Assembly: GCF_014243345.1 (NCBI RefSeq)
Contig: NZ_JACLZF010000001.1
Location: 1,178,001 to 1,242,000 of the forward strand
Length of the DNA: 64,000 bases
Direction: 5' to 3'
From: Robiginitalea sp. SC105
GTDB taxonomy: Bacteria > Bacteroidota > Bacteroidia > Flavobacteriales > Flavobacteriaceae
Shown here: positions 18,977-27,287 of the stretch, piece by piece
Layout: each line of letters starts with the position of its first letter
Position numbering within the stretch: the stretch's first letter is position 1
The notes under the pieces: generated by a model
The model's database searches: none
Seen by the model: only the letters and a program-made list of their open reading frames with translations
Told to the model about the DNA's origin: nothing
Position numbers and translations under genes: made by a program

Positions 18977-19975
18977 TCAGGATTTGAGGAAGGTTTCACT
19001 GGGGATGTTGCGGTGGCCCTCCCCGTTATAGAGGCGGTAACTGAAGCCGGGGTGGATACAGAACGCCCCGGTCTGCCCCTGTTTGTTCAGGGCGATGAAC
19101 CCGATCTGGAAATCGGTCCGCCCCTGGTTTTTGGCCATGATGCGGCGGACGCCTTCCTCGCAGGCCTCCTGGGGGCTCATCCCCTGTCGCATCAGTTCGA
19201 CGATCAGGAAGCTTCCCACCGTACGGATGACCTCCTCGCCCAGGCCGGTTGCCGTAGCCCCGCCCACTTCGTTGTCCACATACAACCCCGCGCCGATCAC
19301 GGGCGAATCGCCCACGCGCCCGCGCATCTTGTACGCCAGCCCGCTGGTGGTACAGGCGCCGGACAGGTCTCCTGCCTCATCCATGCACAACATCCCGATG
19401 GTGTCGTGGTTTTCGATGTTGATCACCGGCTGGTAATCCGAGGTTTTCTTCCATTCCTCCCATTCCCTGCGTGAGGCTTCCGTAAGCAGCTCCTGCTTTT
19501 CAAACCCCGCCTCCAGGGCGAAAGCCGCGGCCCCTTCCCCGATAAGGATCACATGGGGGGTTTCCTCCATCACCTTGCGCGCTACCGACACCGGGTGCAG
19601 GAAACCCTCGAGCCCCATCACCGAGCCGCAATTCCCTGCCGGGTCCATGATACAGGCATCCAGGGTGACGTGCCCGTCCCGGTCAGGCCGTCCGCCCAGG
19701 CCCACGGTCTGGTTGTCCGCGTTGGCTTCTTCCACTTTTACGCCGGCCTCGACCGCATCCAGGGCGGACCCGCCCGCGTTGAGGACAGACCAGGCTTTTT
19801 CGGTGGCATTGCCAAAGTCCCAGGTGCAGAGGGCCACCGGTCCGGGGCTGGCCGCCAGCATGGGTGCGGCGCCCGCTTCAGGGCCTGTCTTTCCTCCGCA
19901 ACCGGCGAGGGTGGCGGCCCCGAGCAGGCCGGCCGAACCCAGGGAGGAATTTTTGAGAAATTTTCTTCTGTGCAT
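18977..19975 (-). CDS. N4-(beta-N-acetylglucosaminyl)-L-asparaginase
   Basis: This 332-residue Ntn-hydrolase of the glycosylasparaginase family cleaves the GlcNAc-Asn bond of N-glycopeptides. The hallmark is NHDTIGML, in which Thr192 becomes the N-terminal nucleophile after autocleavage between Asp191 and Thr192. GRVGDSPVIGAGLY and ATGLGEEVIR are the substrate-loop segments. The N-terminus carries a twin-arginine signal (HRRKFLKNSSLG) that ends in LAGCGG, so export by Tat and lipidation at Cys26 are likely. It is divergent from cutC with only 40 bases between the starts. No glycan-release enzymes are adjacent. Confidence 0.93.
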   Translation of the reverse strand: MHRRKFLKNSSLGSAGLLGAATLAGCGGKTGPEAGAAPMLAASPGPVALCTWDFGNATEKAWSVLNAGGSALDAVEAGVKVEEANADNQTVGLGGRPDRDGHVTLDACIMDPAGNCGSVMGLEGFLHPVSVARKVMEETPHVILIGEGAAAFALEAGFEKQELLTEASRREWEEWKKTSDYQPVINIENHDTIGMLCMDEAGDLSGACTTSGLAYKMRGRVGDSPVIGAGLYVDNEVGGATATGLGEEVIRTVGSFLIVELMRQGMSPQEACEEGVRRIMAKNQGRTDFQIGFIALNKQGQTGAFCIHPGFSYRLYNGEGHRNIPSETFLKS

Positions 19976-20015
19976 GGTTTTAAGCGGTTATTTTAGGAAC
20001 CTAAAGATACGGATT

Positions 20016-20756
20016 ATGCTTGTAGAAGTCTGTGCGAATTCCGTTGAATCTGCCCGCAGTGCCCAGGCTGCGGGGGCCGACCGGATCGAGTTGTGTGCCG
20101 AGCTGGCGGTGGGGGGCGTTACCCCCTCCCCGGGGATGCTCCGGGTGGTGCGGGAAGCCGTGACCCTCCCCGTCCACGTACTGGTGAGGCCCAGAAGCGG
20201 GGACTTCTGTTACACCCCGGAGGAGTTTCAGGCGATGCTCCACGACATCCGCCACTGCGCGGCCATGGGCTTTGAGGGGATCGTTAGCGGCTGCCTGCTC
20301 CCGGACGGGCGGATCGATACGGATCGTACCCGGGAGCTTATCCGGGCTGCCGGGGACCTCCACTTTACCTTCCACCGGGCCTTTGACCGCTGCCAGGACC
20401 CGGAAGCTGCGCTGGAGGCCCTGGAAACGCTGGGGGTGCAGACGATCCTGAGCAGCGGACAGGCCCTATCTGCCCCTGAAGGGCTTCCCCGCCTGGAGGC
20501 GTTGCAGGCCCGGGCCCGCCGGTGCCGGTTTATGCCGGGCGGCGGCATCAACCCGGATAACGTTTCCCTGTTCGCCGGGAAGGGGTTCGAAGCCGTGCAC
20601 CTGTCGGGGATCCCCAAAGGGCCCTCGAGTGAAACCTACCCCGGGCCCCCGATGAACGCCCCGGGGCTGCTGCGCGAGGTCCGTCCGCTGCAGACCGATC
20701 GGGAGGCCGTCCGGACCGTGGTCCGGAGCCTGAAATTGGCAGGGGGGCACAACTAG
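20016..20756 (+). CDS. cutC: CutC-family TIM-barrel protein
   Basis: The 246-residue product matches the CutC family, annotated as copper homeostasis proteins, though the true role is uncertain. It begins MLVEVCANSVESA and carries GADRIELCAELAVGGVTPS, HVLVRPRSGDF, FHRAFDRCQDP and the MPGGGINPDNV loop, all typical of the barrel. I chose ATG 20016 because it gives this conserved N-terminus; the frame is open far upstream, but that part lies opposite the asparaginase gene. The gene is divergent from the asparaginase and is followed by a membrane phosphoesterase. Confidence 0.93.
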   Translation: MLVEVCANSVESARSAQAAGADRIELCAELAVGGVTPSPGMLRVVREAVTLPVHVLVRPRSGDFCYTPEEFQAMLHDIRHCAAMGFEGIVSGCLLPDGRIDTDRTRELIRAAGDLHFTFHRAFDRCQDPEAALEALETLGVQTILSSGQALSAPEGLPRLEALQARARRCRFMPGGGINPDNVSLFAGKGFEAVHLSGIPKGPSSETYPGPPMNAPGLLREVRPLQTDREAVRTVVRSLKLAGGHN

Positions 20757-20772
20757 GACCCCCGGAAATGGG

Positions 20773-20780
20773 TATATTTG
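20773..20780 (+). promoter_or_regulatory. -7 element before the metallophosphoesterase gene
   Basis: TATATTTG fits TAnnTTTG and ends 13 bases before the ATG at 20794. No good TTG lies at the expected -33 position, so a second promoter downstream of cutC is likely but not certain. Confidence 0.45.
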
Positions 20781-20793
20781 AAAAACGTTTTGA

Positions 20794-22023
20794 ATGATCC
20801 GCTGGCTCCTGTTCATCCTCGTCTATATCCTGCTGTGCCTTTATACGCTGCAGGCGTTGCGCTCGGGTACCCGGCTACCCTGGGTGCATTACCTGTATAT
20901 TGCGATTTCCCTGGCGGTACTGGGTAATTTTGTCTACCAGTTCACCTGGGGGGAGGCCGACGGACGCGTGCTGAGCCGTCCCAAAAGTTACGCCTTCGGC
21001 TTTCTGCTGGCTGTGCTCACCTTTAACCTGATTACCATGATCTTCCTTTTTTCGGAGGATATCATCCGCATACTGGTTGCGGGTTACCACAAAGTATTGG
21101 GAGGCAAAGGGGAATTCAGCCTCCCTGCCCGCCGCCGGTTCCTCAGCCTGCTGGCACTGGGGGTCGCGTCCCTGCCCTTCGGGGCGCTCCTTTACGGGAT
21201 GTACAGGGGGAAATACAACTTCAAGGTACTCCGGTACAACCTGGAGTTCAAGGACCTGCCGGAAGCCTTCCACAACTATACCATTACCCAGATATCGGAT
21301 ATCCACAGCGGCAGTTTTGACAACCGGTCCAAGATTTCCTACGGGGTAGACCTGATCAACCGGCAGGAAAGCGACGTCATTTTCTTTACGGGCGACCTGG
21401 TTAACAACAAGGTCACCGAAATGGGACCCTGGAAGGAGTTGTTCTCCGGCCTCCGTGCCCCGGACGGGGTCTTTTCCATATTGGGAAACCACGATTACGG
21501 GGATTATGTCGACTGGGATACGGAAGAGCTGAAGGCACAGAACCTGGAAGACCTGAAGAACCTGCAGCGGGAAATGGGTTTTGACCTCTTGCTCAACGAA
21601 CACCGCTACCTTGAGCGGGGCGACGACCGGATTGCCCTGGTGGGCGTGGAAAACTGGGGGCGGGGCGGTTTTAAAAAGGCTGGTGACCTGCGGAAGGCCA
21701 CTGAAGGGATACAGGAAAACGACTTCAAGATCCTGCTGAGCCATGACCCCTCCCACTGGGAGGATAAGGTCATCCACGACCCGCTCCACTTCCACCTGAC
21801 CCTGAGCGGGCATACCCACGGGATGCAGTTTGGCATTGAAATCCCGGGGTGGGTCAAATGGAGCCCGGTAAAGTGGCGGTACCGCTACTGGGCAGGAATC
21901 TACGAAGAGCTCGGGCAGTATATCAACGTCAACCGGGGGTTTGGCTTCCTCGGGTACCCCGGCCGCGTGGGCATCTGGCCGGAAATCACCGTCATCACCC
22001 TCAAAAAAACATCTTTAACTTGA
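20794..22023 (+). CDS. Membrane-anchored metallophosphoesterase
   Basis: The 409-residue product has several hydrophobic helices in its first 135 residues (near 2-22, 31-50, 68-90 and 117-134), then a calcineurin-like phosphoesterase domain. The five metal-site motifs are present in order: SDIHSGS, TGDLVNNK, GNHDY, LLSHDPS and SGHTHGMQ. The arrangement resembles the YkuE/YaeI-type phosphoesterases, some of which act on UDP-linked lipid intermediates or phospholipids; the substrate here is not shown by sequence. The start at 20794 is the first ATG before the first helix. It follows cutC by 37 bases. Confidence 0.92.
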   Translation: MIRWLLFILVYILLCLYTLQALRSGTRLPWVHYLYIAISLAVLGNFVYQFTWGEADGRVLSRPKSYAFGFLLAVLTFNLITMIFLFSEDIIRILVAGYHKVLGGKGEFSLPARRRFLSLLALGVASLPFGALLYGMYRGKYNFKVLRYNLEFKDLPEAFHNYTITQISDIHSGSFDNRSKISYGVDLINRQESDVIFFTGDLVNNKVTEMGPWKELFSGLRAPDGVFSILGNHDYGDYVDWDTEELKAQNLEDLKNLQREMGFDLLLNEHRYLERGDDRIALVGVENWGRGGFKKAGDLRKATEGIQENDFKILLSHDPSHWEDKVIHDPLHFHLTLSGHTHGMQFGIEIPGWVKWSPVKWRYRYWAGIYEELGQYINVNRGFGFLGYPGRVGIWPEITVITLKKTSLT

Positions 22024-22083
22024 ATTTAACGGCAGGGTCCCGGCAATAAGCATGGGTTTCGGTCCGCATTTAACAAAATTTCT

Positions 22084-22091
22084 TACTTTTG
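22084..22091 (+). promoter_or_regulatory. -7 element before the thioredoxin-fold gene
   Basis: TACTTTTG fits TAnnTTTG and ends 23 bases before the ATG at 22115. The -33 region is GTC at the 19-base spacing, so only half of the promoter matches consensus. Confidence 0.45.
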
Positions 22092-22114
22092 GTCGGTAAC
22101 CCAATGCCAATTCT

Positions 22115-22411
22115 ATGTCTAAATTCGGTGAACTCATCGATCAGAACCACCCGGTTCTCCTGGATTTCTATGCCGAGTGGAATGAACAATCTACAGCCAT
22201 GCATCCGGTGCTGCGGGATGTTGCGGCTGCCCTGGGCGATAAGGGGAAGGTCATCAAGATAGACGTCGACAAAAACAAGGAGCTTTCCCAGGCATTGCGC
22301 ATCAAGGGACTACCCACGCTGATGATCTACAAAAAAGGGGAAATGGTCTGGCGCCAGAGTGGCGAGCAGGATGCCAATACCCTCATCGGCATCCTCAACG
22401 AATACGTCTGA
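22115..22411 (+). CDS. Thioredoxin-fold protein without the redox cysteines
   Basis: The 98-residue product has the length and layout of thioredoxin: HPVLLDFYAEW, a beta strand with KVIKIDVDKNKELS, the cis-proline loop in IKGLPTLMIYKKGE, and the C-terminal helix. The active-site WCGPC is replaced: after Trp22 the sequence is Asn-Glu-Gln-Ser (23-26), so both catalytic cysteines are missing and the protein contains no cysteine at all. It cannot be a thiol-disulfide oxidoreductase. Cysteine-less members usually act as structural or adaptor subunits. It has no signal peptide, so it is cytoplasmic, and it stands alone as a short transcription unit. Confidence 0.85.
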   Translation: MSKFGELIDQNHPVLLDFYAEWNEQSTAMHPVLRDVAAALGDKGKVIKIDVDKNKELSQALRIKGLPTLMIYKKGEMVWRQSGEQDANTLIGILNEYV

Positions 22412-22531
22412 GCTACCACTTACTTTAACCTGAATATCTACTGGCTTACCTGACCGGTTCCGGCAGGGTGCGGGAGGCGGCATGAAATGCCTTTCCCGCA
22501 GGCGTGCTGTGACAGCCCGCGCCGTTCCGCA

Positions 22532-25500
22532 TTAATTCTCCATATCCGGGACGGATGCGCTGTCGGCAGGCAGTTCGGTGCGCGTATTATCCGCCTGCGT
22601 GGTATCCGAAACGGGCATGGTGTCGATGAGGTCCGGGTCTGCCATGGAATCCGGATCGGCCGGGGGCAGCTGGTCCAGCAGGGTGTCCCGGTTCATAAAG
22701 GCGATCCGGTCTATCTGTTCGTTGAAAATCAGGGTTTCCTTTTCGGCCAGCTCCTCATCGTTATTGTCGATCAGGATGTTGTTGATCCGTTTGTAGGCCT
22801 CCAGATCGGAGAGGATTTCCTCGGCCCGGTCGTATTGTTCGTCCAGCGGGATGCTGGCGTAATAGTCGATCCGGTCCACATAGATCGCCTTGAGTTTGTA
22901 GTAGAGTTCCCGGGCTTTTCCGGTCTCACCCACCTTGTAATAGCCATCCACGAAAGGTTCCACGAAGGTGTAGAATTCAAAGTATTCAACCGGCATATGG
23001 GTCATGGCCAGGTCGATCACCTCCCGGGCCCGGTCGATCTTGTTCTCGGCGATGAGGGCTTCCACCAGGCGGGCCAGGTTGGACCGGAAAGACAGCCCCT
23101 GGGAGCGCGTTTGCACATCGTGGTAGATGTCGCTCCCCGAATTGCCCCATTCCCAGTCCATCACGATGTCGTACATCAGGTCCGTGTCGATGCGGCCCAG
23201 TTCAAACCCGTTCCGGTTCTCGGTCCGGATGGGTACGAGTTTGTAGGCAAGGCCGTCCAGTTGCAGGTACTCCTTCATCCAGAGGTATTCCGCGCGGTCA
23301 AAACTGCCCCCTGAAAAATAGATGGGCCGTTTCCAGTCGTTGTTGGCCAGGATGTCGAGCATCAGGATCCGGTTTTTGGGCAGTACCCCCGGGAGGTCGA
23401 TGTCGATGTAATCCACGATCAGGGCGGAATCCTTTTCCTTGACCAACCCGGAAGCGAGGACGTTTTCCTTGTTGACCGGGACCCGGATCTTGTCGGTGGG
23501 GTAGAAGACCGTCTCCAGGGTGCTTTCCGGGTACTCCGAGGTATCGGCTCCCATGCGCTGCAGGTAGGAGCGGAGCTTCGTTTCCGGCCGGTCACTGGCA
23601 ATCCAGTTCATAAAGTCCTTGATGTCCCAGCGGTTTTCGGTAAGCTGCTGGTGGTAGATGACATCGCGGTTCCCGTAGCGATACAGGTTGTGCGTGAGCT
23701 GGGACGGGATAGGGTCACTGTCGTACGCCTTGCGCTTCATCTGGTCCACGTACCAGTCGGTGGCGAACAGGCTGGTGCAGATAATCCGGATGTCCGTCCG
23801 GTATTTTTCGATTTCCTGCACATACCAGAGCGGGAAGGTATCGTTGTCCCCGATGGTGAACAACATGGCCCCGGCATCTTCCTGGCAGCTGTCCAGGTAG
23901 GCCATGGCGGTGGTTTTGGCCGTGTACCTCCCGGACCGGTCGTGGTCGTCCCAGTTCTGGGCGGCCATGAGCACCGGCACGGCAAGCAGGCAGACCAGGG
24001 TGACCGCAGGCGCCAGCAGCTGGGGTTTCACCCAGCGTTTAAATTCCTCGAAGAGGGCCAGCACCCCCAGGCCGATCCACATGGCGAACACGTAGAAGGA
24101 ACCCACCAGGGAATAGTCCCGTTCCCGGGGCTGGAAGATATAGGGGTTTGTATAAAACTGTATGGCGATCCCCGTAAAGAGGAAAAAAACGAGCAGGATC
24201 CAGAATTGCCTGGGATTTCGCGACAACTGGAAGACCAGCCCGATGATCCCCAGCAGGAGGGGCAGGAAAAAATAGGTGTTGCGGCCCTTGTTGTCGAGTT
24301 TGTCCTGGGGCAGGTTCTCCTGACTGCCCAGCCGGAGCGCATCGATAAAGCCGATGCCGCTGAGCCATTCCCCGTTTCCGTTATAGCGCCCTTGTTTATC
24401 GTCCTGTTTGCCGACAAAGTTCCACATGAAATAACGCCAGTACATATACCCGAACTGGAAGCGGACCATATAATCCAGGTTCTGCCCGATACCCGGCGGG
24501 TGCACTTTCAGGTAGTCGCCGAACCGGTTGAGGAAACCGATGTACTGCCCCTCGTCGATCTCGCCGGAGGCAAGGCCCTGCCGCAACTGGTTGGCCGCAT
24601 TCCGGAGTTCGGCGTTGTTTTCCGTCAGGCTGAATTCCAGGGGCCCGAAATAGCGCATGTAGTTTTCGGCGTGCTGGTCGCTCCACATCCGGGGAAGGAG
24701 GCCCACGTGTTCCGGGTTCGGCCCGGGAAGGGCTTCCTGATAGTAATTGACAATCTCGTATTTCCCCAGTTCGTGGTTCTGCTCGTACTTGGGTTCGTCA
24801 TCCCGGTTTTCACCCGCCGGGGCAAAGCGGTCCGAATAATAGGTGCCGTAAATGGGACTGTCCACCCCGGGGTATTGTTCCCGGTTGTAATAGGCCAGCA
24901 GGGCCCGGGCATCGGCGGGGTTGTTTTCGTTGATGACCACATTCGCATTGGCTCGTATGGGGAGCATCAGCCAGCAGGAAAAGCCCAGGAACATGAACAG
25001 GCCGCAAAGGATGACCGTATTTGCCTTGATGAAATTGTTTTTCCTTGTATACCGCAGCCCGTAATAAAACGCGCCGGCAAACAGCAGGCCCATGATGATG
25101 GTGCCCGAATTGAAGGGAAGCCCCACCTCGTTGATAAAGAACACCTCGCTCCAGCCAAAGAGCATCAGCACATAGGTGAGGGAGAATTTATAGACCAGCA
25201 TCAGCACGGCGACCACCGCCACATTGGCCAGGATGAATTTCAGGGGGTTGATGTCCTTGTCGAACCGCTTGAAAAAGTAAAGCAGGCCAATCGAAGGGAT
25301 GGCCAGAAAGCCCATGAACTGGATCCCGAAGGTCAACCCGGTGACAAAGGCGATCAGGATCAGGTACCGGTTGCCCCTGGGATTGTCCATGTTATCCGTC
25401 CATTTCAGGCCCAGCCAGAAAAGCAGGGACATCACCAGGCTCGCCATGGCATAAACCTCCGTTTCCACGGCATTGAACCAGAAGCTGTCCGAAAAGGCCA

Positions 25501-25894
25501 GGGAAAGGCAGCCCACCAGGCCGCTGCCCAGGACCGCCATGGCCTTCCCATTGGTTTCTGATTCACCCCAGCCTGCCAGCTTGCGCCCGAGGTTGGTTAT
25601 GGTCCAGAACATGAACAGCAGCGCAAAGGCCGAGGAAACCCCGGACATCAGGTTTACCAGAAACGCCACATTTTCAGGCCCGGGCGCAAACATGGAAAAG
25701 AAGGCTCCCAGCATCTGCAGGAACGGGGCACCGGGCGGGTGCGCTACCTGGAGTTTTGCCGAGGTGGAGATATACTCCCCGGCATCCCAGAAACTTCCGG
25801 TAGGTTCGGTGGTGATTCCGTAAGTAATGAGGGTTATTAAAAAAACAAACCACCCCAGAAGGGTGTCCCACTTTTCGAAGTTTTTGGCAAACAT
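22532..25894 (-). CDS. DUF2723 glycosyltransferase-like membrane protein
   Basis: This 1120-residue protein matches DUF2723 (PF11028), a GT-C-like family. The first 330 residues are mostly membrane helices and include the early acidic loop motif SFWDAGEYISTSAKLQVAHP, which in GT-C enzymes holds the catalytic Asp. A large periplasmic segment follows (about 330-560), then four or five more helices (about 570-690), then a soluble region with TPR-like spacing (about 950-1080) and an acidic Ser/Asp-rich tail. The human relative TMEM260 is an O-mannosyltransferase, so protein O-glycosylation is a plausible role, but this is inference. The gene is monocistronic and converges on the thioredoxin-fold gene. 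Confidence 0.88.
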   Translation of the reverse strand: MFAKNFEKWDTLLGWFVFLITLITYGITTEPTGSFWDAGEYISTSAKLQVAHPPGAPFLQMLGAFFSMFAPGPENVAFLVNLMSGVSSAFALLFMFWTITNLGRKLAGWGESETNGKAMAVLGSGLVGCLSLAFSDSFWFNAVETEVYAMASLVMSLLFWLGLKWTDNMDNPRGNRYLILIAFVTGLTFGIQFMGFLAIPSIGLLYFFKRFDKDINPLKFILANVAVVAVLMLVYKFSLTYVLMLFGWSEVFFINEVGLPFNSGTIIMGLLFAGAFYYGLRYTRKNNFIKANTVILCGLFMFLGFSCWLMLPIRANANVVINENNPADARALLAYYNREQYPGVDSPIYGTYYSDRFAPAGENRDDEPKYEQNHELGKYEIVNYYQEALPGPNPEHVGLLPRMWSDQHAENYMRYFGPLEFSLTENNAELRNAANQLRQGLASGEIDEGQYIGFLNRFGDYLKVHPPGIGQNLDYMVRFQFGYMYWRYFMWNFVGKQDDKQGRYNGNGEWLSGIGFIDALRLGSQENLPQDKLDNKGRNTYFFLPLLLGIIGLVFQLSRNPRQFWILLVFFLFTGIAIQFYTNPYIFQPRERDYSLVGSFYVFAMWIGLGVLALFEEFKRWVKPQLLAPAVTLVCLLAVPVLMAAQNWDDHDRSGRYTAKTTAMAYLDSCQEDAGAMLFTIGDNDTFPLWYVQEIEKYRTDIRIICTSLFATDWYVDQMKRKAYDSDPIPSQLTHNLYRYGNRDVIYHQQLTENRWDIKDFMNWIASDRPETKLRSYLQRMGADTSEYPESTLETVFYPTDKIRVPVNKENVLASGLVKEKDSALIVDYIDIDLPGVLPKNRILMLDILANNDWKRPIYFSGGSFDRAEYLWMKEYLQLDGLAYKLVPIRTENRNGFELGRIDTDLMYDIVMDWEWGNSGSDIYHDVQTRSQGLSFRSNLARLVEALIAENKIDRAREVIDLAMTHMPVEYFEFYTFVEPFVDGYYKVGETGKARELYYKLKAIYVDRIDYYASIPLDEQYDRAEEILSDLEAYKRINNILIDNNDEELAEKETLIFNEQIDRIAFMNRDTLLDQLPPADPDSMADPDLIDTMPVSDTTQADNTRTELPADSASVPDMEN

Positions 25895-26020
25895 GAAGTT
25901 GTTCCTTTTAAAAGGGTTGGGGCGAATTTAGTAAATAACCCCCACTTACTCCGGTATTTTTGATAAAGCTTTAACAGCCCGCATGCCCTTGCAGCAAACG
26001 CTAATTGTGGAAATTTTTGT

Positions 26021-26050
26021 TTGGCGTAATCAAAGTTTGTTTTAAATTTG
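26021..26050 (+). promoter_or_regulatory. Promoter of tRNA-Gln
   Basis: TTG (26021-26023), exactly 19 bases, then TAAATTTG (26043-26050) is a perfect Bacteroidota promoter. The mature tRNA begins 17 bases downstream. Confidence 0.88.
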
Positions 26051-26066
26051 CAGCCTCTTATGGCAC

Positions 26067-26138
26067 TGGCCTATGGTGTAATTGGCAACACTACTGATTT
26101 TGGTTCAGTCATTCTAGGTTCGAGTCCTAGTAGGCCAA
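26067..26138 (+). tRNA. tRNA-Gln (anticodon TTG)
   Basis: The 72-base sequence folds into a full cloverleaf: acceptor stem TGGCCTA/TAGGCCA, D-arm GTG/CAC with a GG-containing loop, anticodon stem ACTGA/TCAGT with loop TTTTGGT (anticodon TTG at positions 34-36), a short variable loop, and T-arm CTAGG/CCTAG with TTCGAGT. The discriminator base is A. The CCA end is not encoded. It has its own promoter and terminator and is a single-gene unit. Confidence 0.98.
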
Positions 26139-26143
26139 CGCTG

Positions 26144-26178
26144 AAACCCCGGGAACCCTCCCGGGGTTTTTCTTTTTG
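26144..26178 (+). terminator. Terminator of tRNA-Gln
   Basis: A perfect 11-bp stem (aaaccccggga with tcccggggttt) and a 4-base loop are followed by a T-rich tract (tttttcttttt, counting the last stem bases), six bases after the tRNA. Confidence 0.93.
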
Positions 26179-26225
26179 CCGGGTTTCCGTGAAGTCGTGG
26201 TTCCGGCGTATGAGGCGATGATGCT

Positions 26226-26570
26226 TCAGGTTCCCGCTGCAAAGGCATAATAGGATACCTCAAAATCCGCTAAGGCCTTGATCAGGGCCTCCGGCGGGTT
26301 GCCGTAGATTTCCCCTGAAAAATCCGACAGGGCCAGTAACTGGCCCAGGTAGGGCCCCACGTTTTCCATATGGGCAAAAACGGCATCCGGATTCGCGTAG
26401 GTTTCACAAACCTTATAAACGCTTGCGTCCGCATTGTAGAACCAGTCGTACTGGAGGTTCCCCGGTTCTTTTTCCCTTACCCGCTCAATACAGGTGGTCA
26501 TCACGGTGTTAAAGGATTCCAATTTTCCCGGATGCACGGCAAAGCGGGCGATAAGCTGCAATTTTTCCAT
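26226..26570 (-). CDS. Antibiotic biosynthesis monooxygenase (ABM) domain protein
   Basis: The 114-residue product is a single ABM/YgiN-like ferredoxin-fold domain. It begins QLIARFAVHPGKLESF and has the typical second half EPGNLQYDWFYNADASVYKVCETYANPDAVFAHM. These small dimeric proteins include quinol monooxygenases and related enzymes; the actual substrate is not shown by the sequence. The C-terminus is about 15 residues longer than the minimal domain. It lies 47 bases after the VIT1-type transporter gene on the same strand and may be cotranscribed with it. Confidence 0.85.
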   Translation of the reverse strand: MEKLQLIARFAVHPGKLESFNTVMTTCIERVREKEPGNLQYDWFYNADASVYKVCETYANPDAVFAHMENVGPYLGQLLALSDFSGEIYGNPPEALIKALADFEVSYYAFAAGT

Positions 26571-26617
26571 TTGTTGGTCGGTTTGGTTTTGAATAGCAAG
26601 GTAAGCAATATGCGGCT

Positions 26618-27238
26618 TTATCGGGAGAGGAGGTGTTCCAGAAAATCCCCGACATAGAAAGCGACAATAGCCGCAGCCGCACCCAGGGCCAGGACCTCCA
26701 GGATAGACCGTAGGATGGGGGTGCGGTTGATATAGGCTTTAAGGAACCCAATGCACAGGAATCCCGCCCCCGTTAATACAGAAGCAAACAGGAAATGGTT
26801 GATGTCCATTGGGGAGACATAATCCAGGACGTAAATCAGCAGCGGGATAAAGCCTATGGTCAAAAAGGACCCAAAGGTCACCGCACTGATCAGTATCCCG
26901 GATTTTTCGGGTTCGTCGGACCCGGGACCTCCTTCTTCACCCGTTTCTTCTACGGAGCTTCCCGGGACCTGCTCAGGGAGGATTTCCCCCGCAGCCTGCA
27001 CAGCCTGACGCTTTTTCCGGTTGTCGTGGGCCGTGCGATGCGATAGGAAGGCCCCCACCGACATGGCAAAGCCGTCTGCGATCAGGTTGGCAAAACCCAG
27101 GATAATGATCACGGCGCTGTCCAGACCGGCTCCTACCGCACCCGCCACCACCGCAAAGGTCGTTACGCATCCGTCCATCCCCCCGTAAACGAATTCGCTC
27201 AGGTAGGATTCATATCTGGATAGCCACGATGGTTTCAT
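26618..27238 (-). CDS. VIT1/CCC1-family metal transporter
   Basis: The 206-residue product fits the VIT1/CCC1 family of iron and manganese transporters. It starts with a short basic segment and SEFVYGGMDGCVTTFAVVAGAVGA, the signature of the first helix, followed by ILGFANLIADGFAMSVGAFL. A cytoplasmic loop rich in Glu, Gly and Asp (about 95-120) may bind metal, as in plant VIT1. Three further helices follow. I chose ATG 27238 because the longer open frame would overlap the upstream gene and adds an atypical N-terminus. The direction of transport and the metal are not shown. Confidence 0.88.
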   Translation of the reverse strand: MKPSWLSRYESYLSEFVYGGMDGCVTTFAVVAGAVGAGLDSAVIIILGFANLIADGFAMSVGAFLSHRTAHDNRKKRQAVQAAGEILPEQVPGSSVEETGEEGGPGSDEPEKSGILISAVTFGSFLTIGFIPLLIYVLDYVSPMDINHFLFASVLTGAGFLCIGFLKAYINRTPILRSILEVLALGAAAAIVAFYVGDFLEHLLSR

Positions 27239-27287
27239 CCTGTGGTGTTTGAGGCGCCAAAAATTATATGTGCCGGCTTCCCCGGCC

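Noticed and set aside
17999-19474. 491-codon open frame antisense to polA and the asparaginase gene
   Set aside because: It crosses two well-identified minus-strand genes and shows no domain.
19575-20015. Longer start for CutC
   Set aside because: The additional 147 codons lie opposite the asparaginase gene, and the family starts at MLVEVCANS.
23651-25561. 636-codon open frame antisense to the DUF2723 gene
   Set aside because: Composition shadow of a real gene; the product has no signal peptide or family resemblance.
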